Of a stretch of 52,061 nucleotides of DNA, positions 35,672 to 45,628 are shown in pieces; the first letter of the stretch is position 1; each line of letters starts with the position of its first letter. A program made the translations under genes and the position numbers. The notes beneath the pieces were generated by a model, which was not told the DNA's origin, did no database searches, and worked only from the letters and a program-made list of their open reading frames with translations. Source of the DNA: Clostridiales bacterium (GTDB taxonomy: Bacteria; Bacillota; Clostridia; Lachnospirales; WQUN01); NCBI GenBank assembly GCA_031263155.1, contig JAISGK010000029.1, forward strand, positions 1 to 52,061. Direction: 5' to 3'.

Positions 35672-37213
35672 ATGAACCAAAAGCCTACTGTATTAATGGT
35701 GCTGGACGGCCTTGGACTGTCCGATCTGACCGAAGGCAACGCTATTCGATTAGCTGATACACCTAACTTGGATGGAATCTTTGCGGAATATCCTTGGGAA
35801 AAGGGTTACGCGTCCGGTTTATCCGTCGGATTGCCCGACGGGCAAATGGGGAACAGCGAAGTGGGACATCTTAACATCGGCGCGGGGCGTATAGTGTATC
35901 AAGAGCTTACGCGCATTACCAAGTCCATTCAAGATGGAGATTTTTTCGAAACCCCAGAGCTGATAGCCGCATTTGACAATGTGAAAAAAAACAACACTAA
36001 TTTGCACCTGTGGGGCTTGCTTTCAGATGGCGGCGTACACAGCCACAACACCCACCTGTACGCGCTGCTGGAAATGGCAAAGCGTCGCGGTATAGTAAAC
36101 GTTTATATTCACGCTTTTTTGGACGGCAGAGATACCCCGCCCACCTCTGGCGCAGATTATTTAGTCGAATTGAGAGAAAAGATAAACTCTATAGGCGTAG
36201 GGCAAATCGCTTCCATATCCGGGCGTTACTACGCCATGGACAGGGATAATCGATGGGAGCGCGTGTCAAAAGCCTATGACGCGCTGGCGCTGGGCAAGGG
36301 CAACTACGCGGTATCAGCTGAGGCGTGCATGAAAGAAACCTATGCCAATGGCGTAAATGACGAGTTTGTCATACCAACGGTAATATGCTCTGCCGATGGC
36401 ATACCCATCTCTACCATCCGATCTGACGACAGTGTTATCTTTTTCAATTTTCGTCCCGATAGGGCGCGAGAGATTACACGGGCGTTTTGTGACCCCGATT
36501 TTGCCGGCTTTGAGCGTTCGAAGGGCTTCTTTCCTCTGGTATATGTATGCTTCACTGACTATGACCCAACTATTCCCAATAAACTTGTAGCGTTTCACAA
36601 GGACGAGCTTACCACCACCTTTGGCGAATATATTTCACACCTGGGTTTGATGCAGCTGAGGTTGGCGGAAACGGAGAAGTACGCGCATGTTACATTCTTC
36701 TTCAATGGCGGAGTCGAAAAGCCATATGCCGGTGAGGATCGAATACTTGTGCCTTCGCCGAAAGTCGCGACATATGACCTTATGCCAGAAATGAGCGCAT
36801 ACGGCGTGACAGAAAAATTGACGCAAGCGATAACAAATCAGCAATACGATGTAATTATCATAAATTACGCCAATTCTGACATGGTAGGCCATACGGGCGT
36901 TTTATCCGCCGCAATAAGCGCGGTCGAAACAATAGATAAATGCGTGGGCAAGGTGTTGGACGCGCTGCTCAGCGTAGATGGGCAAATGTTTATATGCGCC
37001 GATCACGGCAATTCAGATAAAATGGTTGACGAGCTCACAGGTGAGCCGTTTACCGCGCACACTACAAACCCTGTGCCATTTATCATTGTAAACTGCCGCA
37101 GGTGCAGAGGCATAGCCAAAAATGGCAAACTTTGTGACATTGCGCCAACCCTGTTGGACATGATGAATATACAACAGCCGAAAGAAATGACGGGCAAAAG
37201 CCTGCTGATCTAA
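35672..37213 (+). CDS. gpmI: 2,3-bisphosphoglycerate-independent phosphoglycerate mutase
   Basis: This manganese enzyme converts 3-phosphoglycerate to 2-phosphoglycerate. The 513-residue protein has the alkaline-phosphatase-type metal site (MVLDGLGL, ADHGNSD, AHTTNPVP) and the phosphate-accepting serine in MGNSEVGHLNIGAGR. The DGRDTPP loop of the transferase domain is also present. ATG at 35672 follows AAAGGGAG. It follows tpiA by 50 bases and precedes eno. Confidence 0.96.
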   Translation: MNQKPTVLMVLDGLGLSDLTEGNAIRLADTPNLDGIFAEYPWEKGYASGLSVGLPDGQMGNSEVGHLNIGAGRIVYQELTRITKSIQDGDFFETPELIAAFDNVKKNNTNLHLWGLLSDGGVHSHNTHLYALLEMAKRRGIVNVYIHAFLDGRDTPPTSGADYLVELREKINSIGVGQIASISGRYYAMDRDNRWERVSKAYDALALGKGNYAVSAEACMKETYANGVNDEFVIPTVICSADGIPISTIRSDDSVIFFNFRPDRAREITRAFCDPDFAGFERSKGFFPLVYVCFTDYDPTIPNKLVAFHKDELTTTFGEYISHLGLMQLRLAETEKYAHVTFFFNGGVEKPYAGEDRILVPSPKVATYDLMPEMSAYGVTEKLTQAITNQQYDVIIINYANSDMVGHTGVLSAAISAVETIDKCVGKVLDALLSVDGQMFICADHGNSDKMVDELTGEPFTAHTTNPVPFIIVNCRRCRGIAKNGKLCDIAPTLLDMMNIQQPKEMTGKSLLI

Positions 37214-37222
37214 TAACTATAG

Positions 37223-38631
<1,409 letters not shown>

Positions 38632-38665
38632 CTCAAACGTGCGTTTTCACAAAAGGATTTTGCTT

Positions 38666-38726
38666 TCGTAGGGGCGCGCAGTGCGCGCCCGCGCGTCTCC
38701 TCGACAAGTACGCGCCCCTGCGGGAA
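38666..38726. repeat. Short copy of the GTAGGGGCGCGC inverted-repeat family
   Basis: TCGTAGGGGCGCGC (38666-38679) repeats exactly the end of the element at 7857, and AGTGCGCGCCC following it matches the interior of that element's right arm. The right side, CGCGCCCCTGCGGGAA (38711-38726), is an imperfect inverse. It lies between eno and secG. Confidence 0.6.
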
Positions 38727-38762
38727 GATCAGCCAGAGTTAAACATAAATAGGAGGCGTGAC

Positions 38763-39005
38763 TTGTCACCCATTTATATTATTTTAAATATTATTTTTAT
38801 AGTGGCGTGCATAGCCCTTATATCGGTCATTTTGCTGCAAAAGAAAAGCTCGCAGTTGGGTTCGTCGGTTGCGGGCATGGGCAATACGGAAACGTATGCT
38901 GATAAGAACAGAGGCCAAACCCATGAGGGCAAGCTGGAGCGTTACACAAAAATCGGCGGCGCGGTGTTGTTTGTCTTTTCTATAGTGCTGTGCATAGTAA
39001 GATAG
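38763..39005 (+). CDS. secG: Protein translocase subunit SecG
   Basis: SecG is the small membrane subunit of the SecYEG export channel. The 80-residue protein has two membrane helices (about residues 4-23 and 57-78) around the conserved LLQKKSSQLGSSVAG loop. The start is TTG at 38763 behind AGGAGG. In many Firmicutes secG is next to rnr and smpB; neither is nearby. A bidirectional terminator follows. Confidence 0.92.
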   Translation: MSPIYIILNIIFIVACIALISVILLQKKSSQLGSSVAGMGNTETYADKNRGQTHEGKLERYTKIGGAVLFVFSIVLCIVR

Positions 39006-39026
39006 ATCCGCGAAACGTCGCAACAT

Positions 39027-39055
39027 AAAACGCCCGCAAAATATACGGGCGTTTT
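39027..39055. terminator. Bidirectional terminator between secG and the TM2 gene
   Basis: AAAACGCCCG (39027-39036) and CGGGCGTTTT (39046-39055) form a 10-bp perfect stem with A-rich and T-rich ends. It can terminate both convergent genes. Confidence 0.85.
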
Positions 39056-39061
39056 ATGCTG

Positions 39062-39511
39062 TTATGTCAGCGGCATACCTGCCTTGTCTCTAAAAAATCC
39101 CAGCACTATGCACAACAGGTCTATAATCCAGCCTATACCAAAAAATCCAAACGTAAAGAACCAGATAAGCCCCGTGCCCGTCTTGCCTACATAAAACCTG
39201 TGAATACCAAGCACACCCAAAAATAGACACAGCATCGCCGCCACTAACCTGCTTCTGTAGGGGTATGAATCATAAGCGTAGTTGTTTATCACCGTAGTAG
39301 GCGGATATGCCGCGTAATGTGGTTGGTCGCTTACGGCGCTGGTATCTTGATCTGCGTACGTATCCTGTCGTACATTGTACAAGGCTTGGTTGATGTGATC
39401 GTGGCAATAGTATTTTTGACTTATTTCGGCCAGACATTCGCGGCAAAAGGGTCTGCCGCAATATACACAGAACCCGGCCGCTTCTTTCTGCGGGTGGTTT
39501 TTGCACTGCAT
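39062..39511 (-). CDS. Zinc-finger TM2-domain membrane protein
   Basis: This 149-residue protein starts with a B-box-like zinc finger (CKNHPQKEAAGFCVYCGRPFC, written C-x3-H ... C-x2-C ... C-x2-C ... C-x2-H). A tyrosine-rich linker follows, then a TM2 domain with two membrane helices joined by LGIHRFYVGKTGTG. The domain pair is known in Firmicutes but its role is not. ATG at 39511 follows a GGAAG site; a frame extension upstream has none. It is divergent from the YhaN-like ATPase. Confidence 0.85.
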   Translation of the reverse strand: MQCKNHPQKEAAGFCVYCGRPFCRECLAEISQKYYCHDHINQALYNVRQDTYADQDTSAVSDQPHYAAYPPTTVINNYAYDSYPYRSRLVAAMLCLFLGVLGIHRFYVGKTGTGLIWFFTFGFFGIGWIIDLLCIVLGFFRDKAGMPLT

Positions 39512-39603
39512 AATAACACTTCCTTGTTGTTTGTGTCTTGAATAAAAGAATAAACGCAAAATATTCTGTGTTGTCTGCGGATGTATCGGGAAGGCTGTAA
39601 AAA

Positions 39604-41502
39604 ATGCTTATTAAACAATTACATATTGGTAGCTTCGGTAAATTTTTGGACTACTCGCTGGATCTGCCAGAAGGGTTCGCCGTTATTTTAGGCAAAAACG
39701 AAGACGGCAAAACTACATTGATGGACTTTATAAAACTGATGTTGTACTCTAAGCCGGTAAATTACGCCAACCCTCGCAAACGCTACGTCAATTTGCAAAC
39801 CGCCGCTCAAATTTCGGGCGCAATGACGATGCAATGCGGCGAATCCAATTCGCATTTCGTGCATGAATTTTATTTGCAGAAGGTAATGGGCGATACCCCC
39901 GCAAAAGATCGGCAACGCCTCATCAACCTGACCACCGGCGAAGAAGTGAACCTGCAAAAAAATGAAAGCGTGGGACAACATTTGCTGGGGCTTTCACCAG
40001 AGGGCTTTGAGCAGGTGTGCTTTATCGTTTCTGGCAGGCTTGCCGCCCCTACGGGCGCGGGAGCGGAAGAAGCCATGCGTAATTTGGCCGGCAGCGGTAA
40101 CGAGCGCATATCACGCGAAGCGGCGATAAAGAGGCTTACCGACGCGAAAGAATCCCTCGTTTCAAAAAGCGGTCGCGCCGGCGCTTTGATAAAACTTAAG
40201 GCGGAGCTTACACGATTGGCTGACGAGAAGAAACGCGCGGAAGAATCGTATCTGCGTATTGCCGCGCTTAAAGCAGATTATGAGCATAAAAAGCAACTGC
40301 TGGCAGAACAGCGTGATCTTCGCCGTATTATAAGCAACCTTGCGGAGTTGGATAAGGCCGCCAAGATGGAAAATATTATGAGGCTGATGACCGAGCGCGA
40401 TATGTTGAGCGAATCTTTGCCAGCCAACCGAAAATTTGTGATTAACCTGCGCGCCGTCTATGATGAATATATTAACGCAAAACGCGCGATGGATCAACCG
40501 CCGATACATTCGCAGATGATTATTTATACAAGTCTGGCGGTGATCATTGTTGTCAGCGTCGTTTTAAGCGTGAAGTTGTCGCCATGGTTTTTGCTGTCAC
40601 TGCTCGTTGGCTGCTTTCCCTTGCTGATTGCGAGAGAGCGTTTGCGCGGCAGTAAATTACTGCGCAAGCATCACGCAAAGTTTGTGAACCTGGCGAGCGA
40701 ATTTGCGCAGGTGGTGGAATTTTCCGAGGCGGTGTCCCTATTAAGGCGGCTGGAAAGCGATTTGCGTTTGTACGAAGAAAAGGCTTCGCGAATACTCGCG
40801 ATGGCGGAAGCCCTTGATGTTGAAGATATGGACTACAACGCGCTTAAAGAGCGCGTACAGACCTTGCGCGCGGCCACCTCAACGAACTTGCCTATGCCAA
40901 GGGAAGAGCTGCTGGAACGTTGGCGGGCCATTAAAGACATAGATTTTCAGAGCATATTGGACTTGCAACGGCGGATGCGAGCCACGGAGCGTGTGCCCGC
41001 CCAAATAGAGCGCGATATAGTCGCGACAAAGCAACGCGCGGCGGAGTTGGCGTTGCGCTACAAAGCTTTAACGCTTGCGGCAAACGTTATGACCGAGGCG
41101 GCTGACGAATTGAGGCACAGCTTTGGCGCAATGCTTAACGAGCGAGCGAGCGAGGCGCTCCAAAAGTTGACTGGCGGCACATATGGTGAAGCTATGGTAA
41201 TGAAAGATTATGAGGTGCGCGTTAAAACCGGCGCGCAATATATAAAGCCCGATTTCTTGAGCGCGGGGACTCTTGATCAGGCATACTTGGCGGCGCGTTT
41301 CGCGCTGTCGGATATTACGGCGGAGGCAGAAGAGCGTCCCATATTTATGGACGACGCGCTCATGCAATATGACGATGATCGCGCCGAACAGGCGATAGAA
41401 TACATATCACAGCATCGAAAGGGACAAACTATAATATTCACCTGCCATGAGCACATAGCGGCCATGGCCGAGCGAAACGAGGTAAAAATAATCCGTATGT
41501 GA
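39604..41502 (+). CDS. YhaN-like SMC/Rad50-type ATPase with a membrane hairpin
   Basis: This 632-residue protein has a split ABC-type ATPase: Walker A GKNEDGKTT at residues 30-38, and the C-terminal half with LSAGTLDQAY (signature) and IFMDDAL (Walker B). Coiled-coil segments lie between. In the middle, where Rad50 has a zinc hook, two hydrophobic helices sit at about 305-323 and 328-343. This resembles Bacillus YhaN, which works with the SbcD-like nuclease YhaO. No nuclease gene is adjacent. ATG at 39604 follows GGGAAGG. A role in DNA or cell-envelope processing is inferred from the family only. Confidence 0.82.
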   Translation: MLIKQLHIGSFGKFLDYSLDLPEGFAVILGKNEDGKTTLMDFIKLMLYSKPVNYANPRKRYVNLQTAAQISGAMTMQCGESNSHFVHEFYLQKVMGDTPAKDRQRLINLTTGEEVNLQKNESVGQHLLGLSPEGFEQVCFIVSGRLAAPTGAGAEEAMRNLAGSGNERISREAAIKRLTDAKESLVSKSGRAGALIKLKAELTRLADEKKRAEESYLRIAALKADYEHKKQLLAEQRDLRRIISNLAELDKAAKMENIMRLMTERDMLSESLPANRKFVINLRAVYDEYINAKRAMDQPPIHSQMIIYTSLAVIIVVSVVLSVKLSPWFLLSLLVGCFPLLIARERLRGSKLLRKHHAKFVNLASEFAQVVEFSEAVSLLRRLESDLRLYEEKASRILAMAEALDVEDMDYNALKERVQTLRAATSTNLPMPREELLERWRAIKDIDFQSILDLQRRMRATERVPAQIERDIVATKQRAAELALRYKALTLAANVMTEAADELRHSFGAMLNERASEALQKLTGGTYGEAMVMKDYEVRVKTGAQYIKPDFLSAGTLDQAYLAARFALSDITAEAEERPIFMDDALMQYDDDRAEQAIEYISQHRKGQTIIFTCHEHIAAMAERNEVKIIRM

Positions 41503-41585
41503 ACGACGCCTCATCTTTTTGGCAACGCAGGCGCGCGCCCCGCAAACCTTTTGTAGCTTCGCGATATCAGGTGGCCGAGTCTTGG

Positions 41586-41646
41586 TTTAGATTGCAAAAT
41601 AAATATGGTATAATAACAGATGTTGTGTTACCATTATGCATGGTAA
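41586..41646 (+). promoter_or_regulatory. hppA promoter and leader hairpin
   Basis: TATAAT (41609-41614) has TTTAGA (41586-41591) 17 bases upstream. The leader then holds TTACCAT-TATGC-ATGGTAA (41628-41646), a 7-bp inverted repeat that could be an operator or a stem near the 5' end of the mRNA. Confidence 0.55.
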
Positions 41647-41671
41647 TAAAATATTTTAGGGGGAGTATCAT

Positions 41672-43801
41672 ATGCCTGAATTGTCACCCGTCATGACCTA
41701 CCTTGCGCCGGTTGGTTCTATCCTGGCTTTACTGTTTGCCGTCTATCTTGTTAGAACGGTCATGAAGGAGAGCGAGGGCACCGACCAAATGTCCAAAATT
41801 TCATTGGCCATACGCAAAGGCGCAGCCGCTTACCTTAGACGCCAGTATACAGGTGTGGGACTTTTTTTTGTAGTGATGTTTGTCATACTGCTCATTATGG
41901 CATTTGCCGGGTTGTTAACCATCTTTGTGCCGTTCGCGTTTATCACTGGCGGTTTCTTCTCCGGTCTTTCCGGGTTTATCGGTATGAAGGTTGCTACCAG
42001 CGCCAACGCAAGGACGGCGAACGGATGCCGGGAAGGGCTTAATAAGGGCCTGCGAATAGCGTTCAACAGCGGCGCGGTAATGGGCCTTGTTGTCGTTGGC
42101 CTTGGTTTGCTGGACGTTAGTTTCTGGTTCTTATTTTTGGAATGGTTTTATTCTAACATTGATGTACTGCCAAACATTGAAAAATATCAAGCCATTACCA
42201 GCGCGATGCTTACTTTTGGCATGGGCGCGAGTTCTATGGCGCTGTTTGCCCGTGTAGGCGGCGGTATCTTTACCAAAGCGGCGGACGTCGGCGCGGATCT
42301 TGTTGGTAAGGTCGAGGCGGGTATCCCGGAAGACGACCCGCGCAACCCTGCGGTTATAGCCGATAACGTAGGCGATAACGTGGGTGATGTCGCCGGCATG
42401 GGCGCTGATCTGTATGAATCTTATGTGGGTTCCATTATTTCTTCCAGCGCTTTGGCAGTAGCAGCCGGCTTTGGGCTTAATGGCATTGTCGTTCCGATGA
42501 GCATGGCGGCGGTGGGCGTGCTTGCCTCCATAATAGGCACATTCTTTGTGCGCAGCAGCGAAAAAGCCACGCAATCTGTTCTGTTGGCCGCGTTACGCAA
42601 GGGTACTTATGGAACGTCCATCATTATCGCTATCGTGTCGTTCTTCATTGTACGAATAATGCTGGGCGAAGAGAATATAGGCATCTACTTCGCCATTTTG
42701 GGCGGACTTGTGGCGGGCAACCTTATAGGACTTACCACAGAATACTACACATCTGACACATACAAACCGACAAAAGACCTGGCGCAGACCTCCAACACGG
42801 GCGCGGCCACATTGATTATCGGCGGGCTTTCGCTGGGTATGCTTTCGACCGCGCTTCCTGTGATTATCGTGGGTGTGGCGGTTATATTCGCTTTCGTCGT
42901 AAGCGGCGGCAGCGTGGAAAATTTCGAGGTGGGTCTTTACGGCATAGGTATCTCGGCTGTTGGTATGCTTAGTACATTGGGCATCACCCTCGCGACCGAC
43001 GCCTACGGCCCCATAGCGGACAACGCGGGCGGCATAGCGGAAATGGCGGGCTTGCCTGAAGAAGTGCGCGAACGCACCGATGCGCTGGATTCGCTGGGCA
43101 ACACGACTGCGGCTACAGGTAAAGGCTTTGCCATAGGTTCCGCCGCGCTTACCGCGCTGGCGCTTATCGCGGCCTATACAGACGAAATTAACACTCTTAT
43201 CGCTAAAAACAGCCTCAACTTTTCCATTAACGCAAGCATAACCAACCCATATACTTTGGTGGGTCTGTTTATTGGTGGTATGCTTCCGTTTGTATTTTCT
43301 TCCATGACCATGCAAGCCGTTGGACGCGCCGCGCAGGGCATTGTGGTAGAGGTTCGGCGGCAGTTTAAGGAAATAAAAGGTCTTATGGAGGGTAAGGCAG
43401 AAGCGGATTACGCCACCTGTGTGGACATATGCACCAAAGCGGCCCAAAAAGAGATGATAGCCCCTTCGCTGCTGGCCATTGCTGCCCCCATAGCGGTTGG
43501 CGTTATACTGGGCGTTAACGGGGTTATCGGTATGCTGGCTGGCGCTCTTGTGACCGGATTTGTTATGGCCATTATGATGGCAAATGCCGGGGGCGCGTGG
43601 GACAACGCCAAAAAGCATATAGAGGCGGGCAACCTGGGCGGCAAGGGCAGTGACAACCACAAGGCCGCCGTAGTTGGCGATACCGTTGGTGATCCCTTTA
43701 AAGATACCTCTGGGCCGTCTCTCAACATCCTTATCAAATTGTTGTCTATGGTCTCAATTGTGTTTGCGTCGTTTGTACTCAGGTTCCAGTTGTTTAAATA
43801 A
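41672..43801 (+). CDS. hppA: Membrane-bound ion-pumping pyrophosphatase
   Basis: This 709-residue integral membrane enzyme couples pyrophosphate hydrolysis to ion export. It has many hydrophobic helices and the acidic substrate motifs DVGADLVGKVEAGIPEDDP and DNVGDNVGDVAGMGADLYES, with a second pair near the C-terminus (DTVGDPFKDTSGP). GNTTAATGKG has alanine where K+-independent enzymes have lysine, which points to the K+-dependent class. That class includes both Na+ and H+ pumps, and the ion cannot be read here. ATG at 41672 follows AGGGGGAG. It has its own promoter and terminator. Confidence 0.95.
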   Translation: MPELSPVMTYLAPVGSILALLFAVYLVRTVMKESEGTDQMSKISLAIRKGAAAYLRRQYTGVGLFFVVMFVILLIMAFAGLLTIFVPFAFITGGFFSGLSGFIGMKVATSANARTANGCREGLNKGLRIAFNSGAVMGLVVVGLGLLDVSFWFLFLEWFYSNIDVLPNIEKYQAITSAMLTFGMGASSMALFARVGGGIFTKAADVGADLVGKVEAGIPEDDPRNPAVIADNVGDNVGDVAGMGADLYESYVGSIISSSALAVAAGFGLNGIVVPMSMAAVGVLASIIGTFFVRSSEKATQSVLLAALRKGTYGTSIIIAIVSFFIVRIMLGEENIGIYFAILGGLVAGNLIGLTTEYYTSDTYKPTKDLAQTSNTGAATLIIGGLSLGMLSTALPVIIVGVAVIFAFVVSGGSVENFEVGLYGIGISAVGMLSTLGITLATDAYGPIADNAGGIAEMAGLPEEVRERTDALDSLGNTTAATGKGFAIGSAALTALALIAAYTDEINTLIAKNSLNFSINASITNPYTLVGLFIGGMLPFVFSSMTMQAVGRAAQGIVVEVRRQFKEIKGLMEGKAEADYATCVDICTKAAQKEMIAPSLLAIAAPIAVGVILGVNGVIGMLAGALVTGFVMAIMMANAGGAWDNAKKHIEAGNLGGKGSDNHKAAVVGDTVGDPFKDTSGPSLNILIKLLSMVSIVFASFVLRFQLFK

Positions 43802-43883
43802 ATATTGCTATAGAGTACAATTGACAAAATAATAAAAAAAGTAGTAAAGACTTCTCCCTATGATTTCCTGTCTTATTGTACAG

Positions 43884-43933
43884 AAAAACAGATGCCGGAA
43901 CAGCGATAACCCTCTGAACCGGCGTCTGTTTTT
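43884..43933 (+). terminator. Terminator after hppA
   Basis: Bases 43884-43898 pair with 43919-43933 (AAAAACAGATGCCGG with CCGGCGTCTGTTTTT, one G-U pair) around a 20-base loop. The right arm ends in TTTTT. Confidence 0.7.
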
Positions 43934-44010
43934 GGCGTCATTATAGTTGCTATTATACCGCTTTCAAACGCCCGTCTCAACGTAAGTAAAAGCGACGTAA
44001 GCAAAATCAA

Positions 44011-44056
44011 ATTATTTTCCGAACTGCCCTAGGTTTTCAGTGGGCAGGAAAATAAT
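44011..44056 (-). terminator. Hairpin after the small membrane gene
   Basis: ATTATTTTC (44011-44019) pairs with GAAAATAAT (44048-44056), and CTGCCC (44024-44029) pairs with GGGCAG (44042-44047). Read on the minus strand it follows the gene at 44098-44334 and leads into a T-rich stretch, so it probably ends that transcript. Confidence 0.5.
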
Positions 44057-44097
44057 ATTTTAGCGGTTGATAGAGTTACATTTTAGCGGTCAGAGAT

Positions 44098-44334
44098 CTA
44101 CCGTATCTTGTTTACATATTTTACAACTCGTGTTATACTGGCGACCAATAAACCCAGTACGGCAATAACAAGTACAAGAACACCCGGTATAAAAATTTCT
44201 TTGCCTGCGGCCATGTCTTCTAAGAAACTTTTAACAAAAACTCCCATTGCCAGTATACAGCCAAGAGCGACAACGCCCCATGTGACAATATTTTTTACAT
44301 AAATCGCCTTTGCGACGCCATCTCGCAGGTTCAT
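44098..44334 (-). CDS. Small two-helix membrane protein
   Basis: This 78-residue protein has two hydrophobic helices, near residues 17-34 and 49-68, joined by a charged loop (EDMAAGKEIF). No family is recognised. The ATG at 44334 lies about five bases after a GGGG site. It is a single gene between convergent hppA and the divergent kinase-NUDIX gene. Confidence 0.6.
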   Translation of the reverse strand: MNLRDGVAKAIYVKNIVTWGVVALGCILAMGVFVKSFLEDMAAGKEIFIPGVLVLVIAVLGLLVASITRVVKYVNKIR

Positions 44335-44550
44335 AAGCACCCCGTTTAAATATATTAATCCTCAACAGAGTAAGGCAATTTGATTGTACTGTCAATAGAT
44401 TTGGCGCTGTATTCTTTTTTTACGCTTGACGCGCGTTGGCCGCGTGTAGACAAAGGATGGGGCGGCGAGGCGTGGCACGCCATTCTTGCGGAGGATTATT
44501 TTAGTACGGCAAACAATACCCATTTTGAAAATACAATGGAGGGCGTCGAA

Positions 44551-45531
44551 ATGAGTAAGCCGCGCGGCATATTAATTTTCGGAGCGAACGGGAGCGGTAA
44601 AACCACGCTTGGACGTGAGCTTGCGCGTATTTTGAACTTCAAGCACATCGATCATGAGGATTATGCCTTTGAAAAATCGGAGATTCCGTATACAGTGGAA
44701 CGGTCATATGAAAAATGCAAGGAACTTATGCTCGCTGATATAAAAAAGAGCTGCGGGTTCGTTCTTTCCGCTGTTACAGGTGATTTTGGGCAAGATATAG
44801 AATCACTGTATGGCCTTGCAGTACATATCGAAGCTCCTCTTGAACTGCGTATAGAGCGTGTAAAACAGCGTAACATCGACAAATTCGGCGACCGCGCCAG
44901 CGAGGGCGGCGATATGGCAGAATCGTTGAAAAGGTTTGTTGATTTTGTAGCCAAGCGTCCTTTACCAAGGATTCGCGATTGGGAGAAAACCGTTGCGTGT
45001 CCGGTTATACGCGTTGACGGGACAGCGGACTACAAGCAAACCGCCGCAGATATAGCCGATCGCTTCTACACAAAATCCGGCGAACCGTGGCGAGTTTACA
45101 CCGCCGCTCTCGGCGATTTGAAAATATACCGCTTCACCATCATTTTTGCCCGTTACGATGGCGCATGGCTGTACGCGCGGCACAAAGACCGCGATACATT
45201 CGAGACGGCGGGCGGGCATATCGAACCGGGCGAAACGCCGCTTGACTGCGCTAAACGCGAGCTTTATGAGGAAACGGGCGCGGCGGCGTTCTCGATTTTC
45301 CCCGCGTTTGACTACGCCGTCCACACCGAAACCGAATTTGCCTACGGTCAGGTGTTCTACGCCGATGTGCAAACCCTCGGCGAACTGCCCGAAAGTGAAA
45401 TGGCGGAAGTGCGAGTGTTTACGACCATTCCCGATAAGCTGACCTATCCGATGATATCACCTGTGTTATACGACGAAATGGATAAATGGATCGGCAGGGA
45501 TAAAGTAATAGAAGAATATTGGGCGCGGTGA
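44551..45531 (+). CDS. P-loop kinase-NUDIX hydrolase fusion
   Basis: This 326-residue protein joins two domains. Residues 1-180 form a small-molecule kinase fold with Walker A GANGSGKTT (11-19) and an arginine-rich lid region (LRIERVKQRN). Residues 185-326 form a NUDIX hydrolase with the full catalytic box at 222-244 (G-x5-E, then REL-Y-EETGA). A kinase and a pyrophosphohydrolase on one chain suggest nucleotide or cofactor salvage, but the substrate is unknown. ATG at 44551 follows GGAGGG; the frame stays open upstream to 44380 but without homology or a ribosome site. Confidence 0.8.
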   Translation: MSKPRGILIFGANGSGKTTLGRELARILNFKHIDHEDYAFEKSEIPYTVERSYEKCKELMLADIKKSCGFVLSAVTGDFGQDIESLYGLAVHIEAPLELRIERVKQRNIDKFGDRASEGGDMAESLKRFVDFVAKRPLPRIRDWEKTVACPVIRVDGTADYKQTAADIADRFYTKSGEPWRVYTAALGDLKIYRFTIIFARYDGAWLYARHKDRDTFETAGGHIEPGETPLDCAKRELYEETGAAAFSIFPAFDYAVHTETEFAYGQVFYADVQTLGELPESEMAEVRVFTTIPDKLTYPMISPVLYDEMDKWIGRDKVIEEYWAR

Positions 45532-45582
45532 GTTTATCGGGCGGGATGTGTTTCTGGAAAACCAACCATGGCTTTCTTTCCC

Positions 45583-45612
45583 TTGACGCGTGCCTGCGTT
45601 TTGTCCTATAAT
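45583..45612 (+). promoter_or_regulatory. pth-mfd promoter
   Basis: TTGACG (45583-45588) and a perfect TATAAT (45607-45612) are 18 bases apart. Transcription would begin near 45619, only about ten bases before the pth start. Confidence 0.7.
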
Positions 45613-45628
45613 CTGATGGGTGATGATA

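Noticed and set aside
41499..41696. 65-codon open frame after the YhaN-like gene
   Set aside because: It runs through the hppA promoter and leader, has no ribosome site and no family resemblance.
42593..43660. 355-codon minus-strand open frame within hppA
   Set aside because: It is antisense to a well-conserved membrane protein; the histidine- and arginine-rich product has no domain.
44380..44550. 57-codon extension of the kinase-NUDIX protein
   Set aside because: The frame is open but has no ribosome site and no kinase-like sequence; the ATG at 44551 has a strong GGAGGG.
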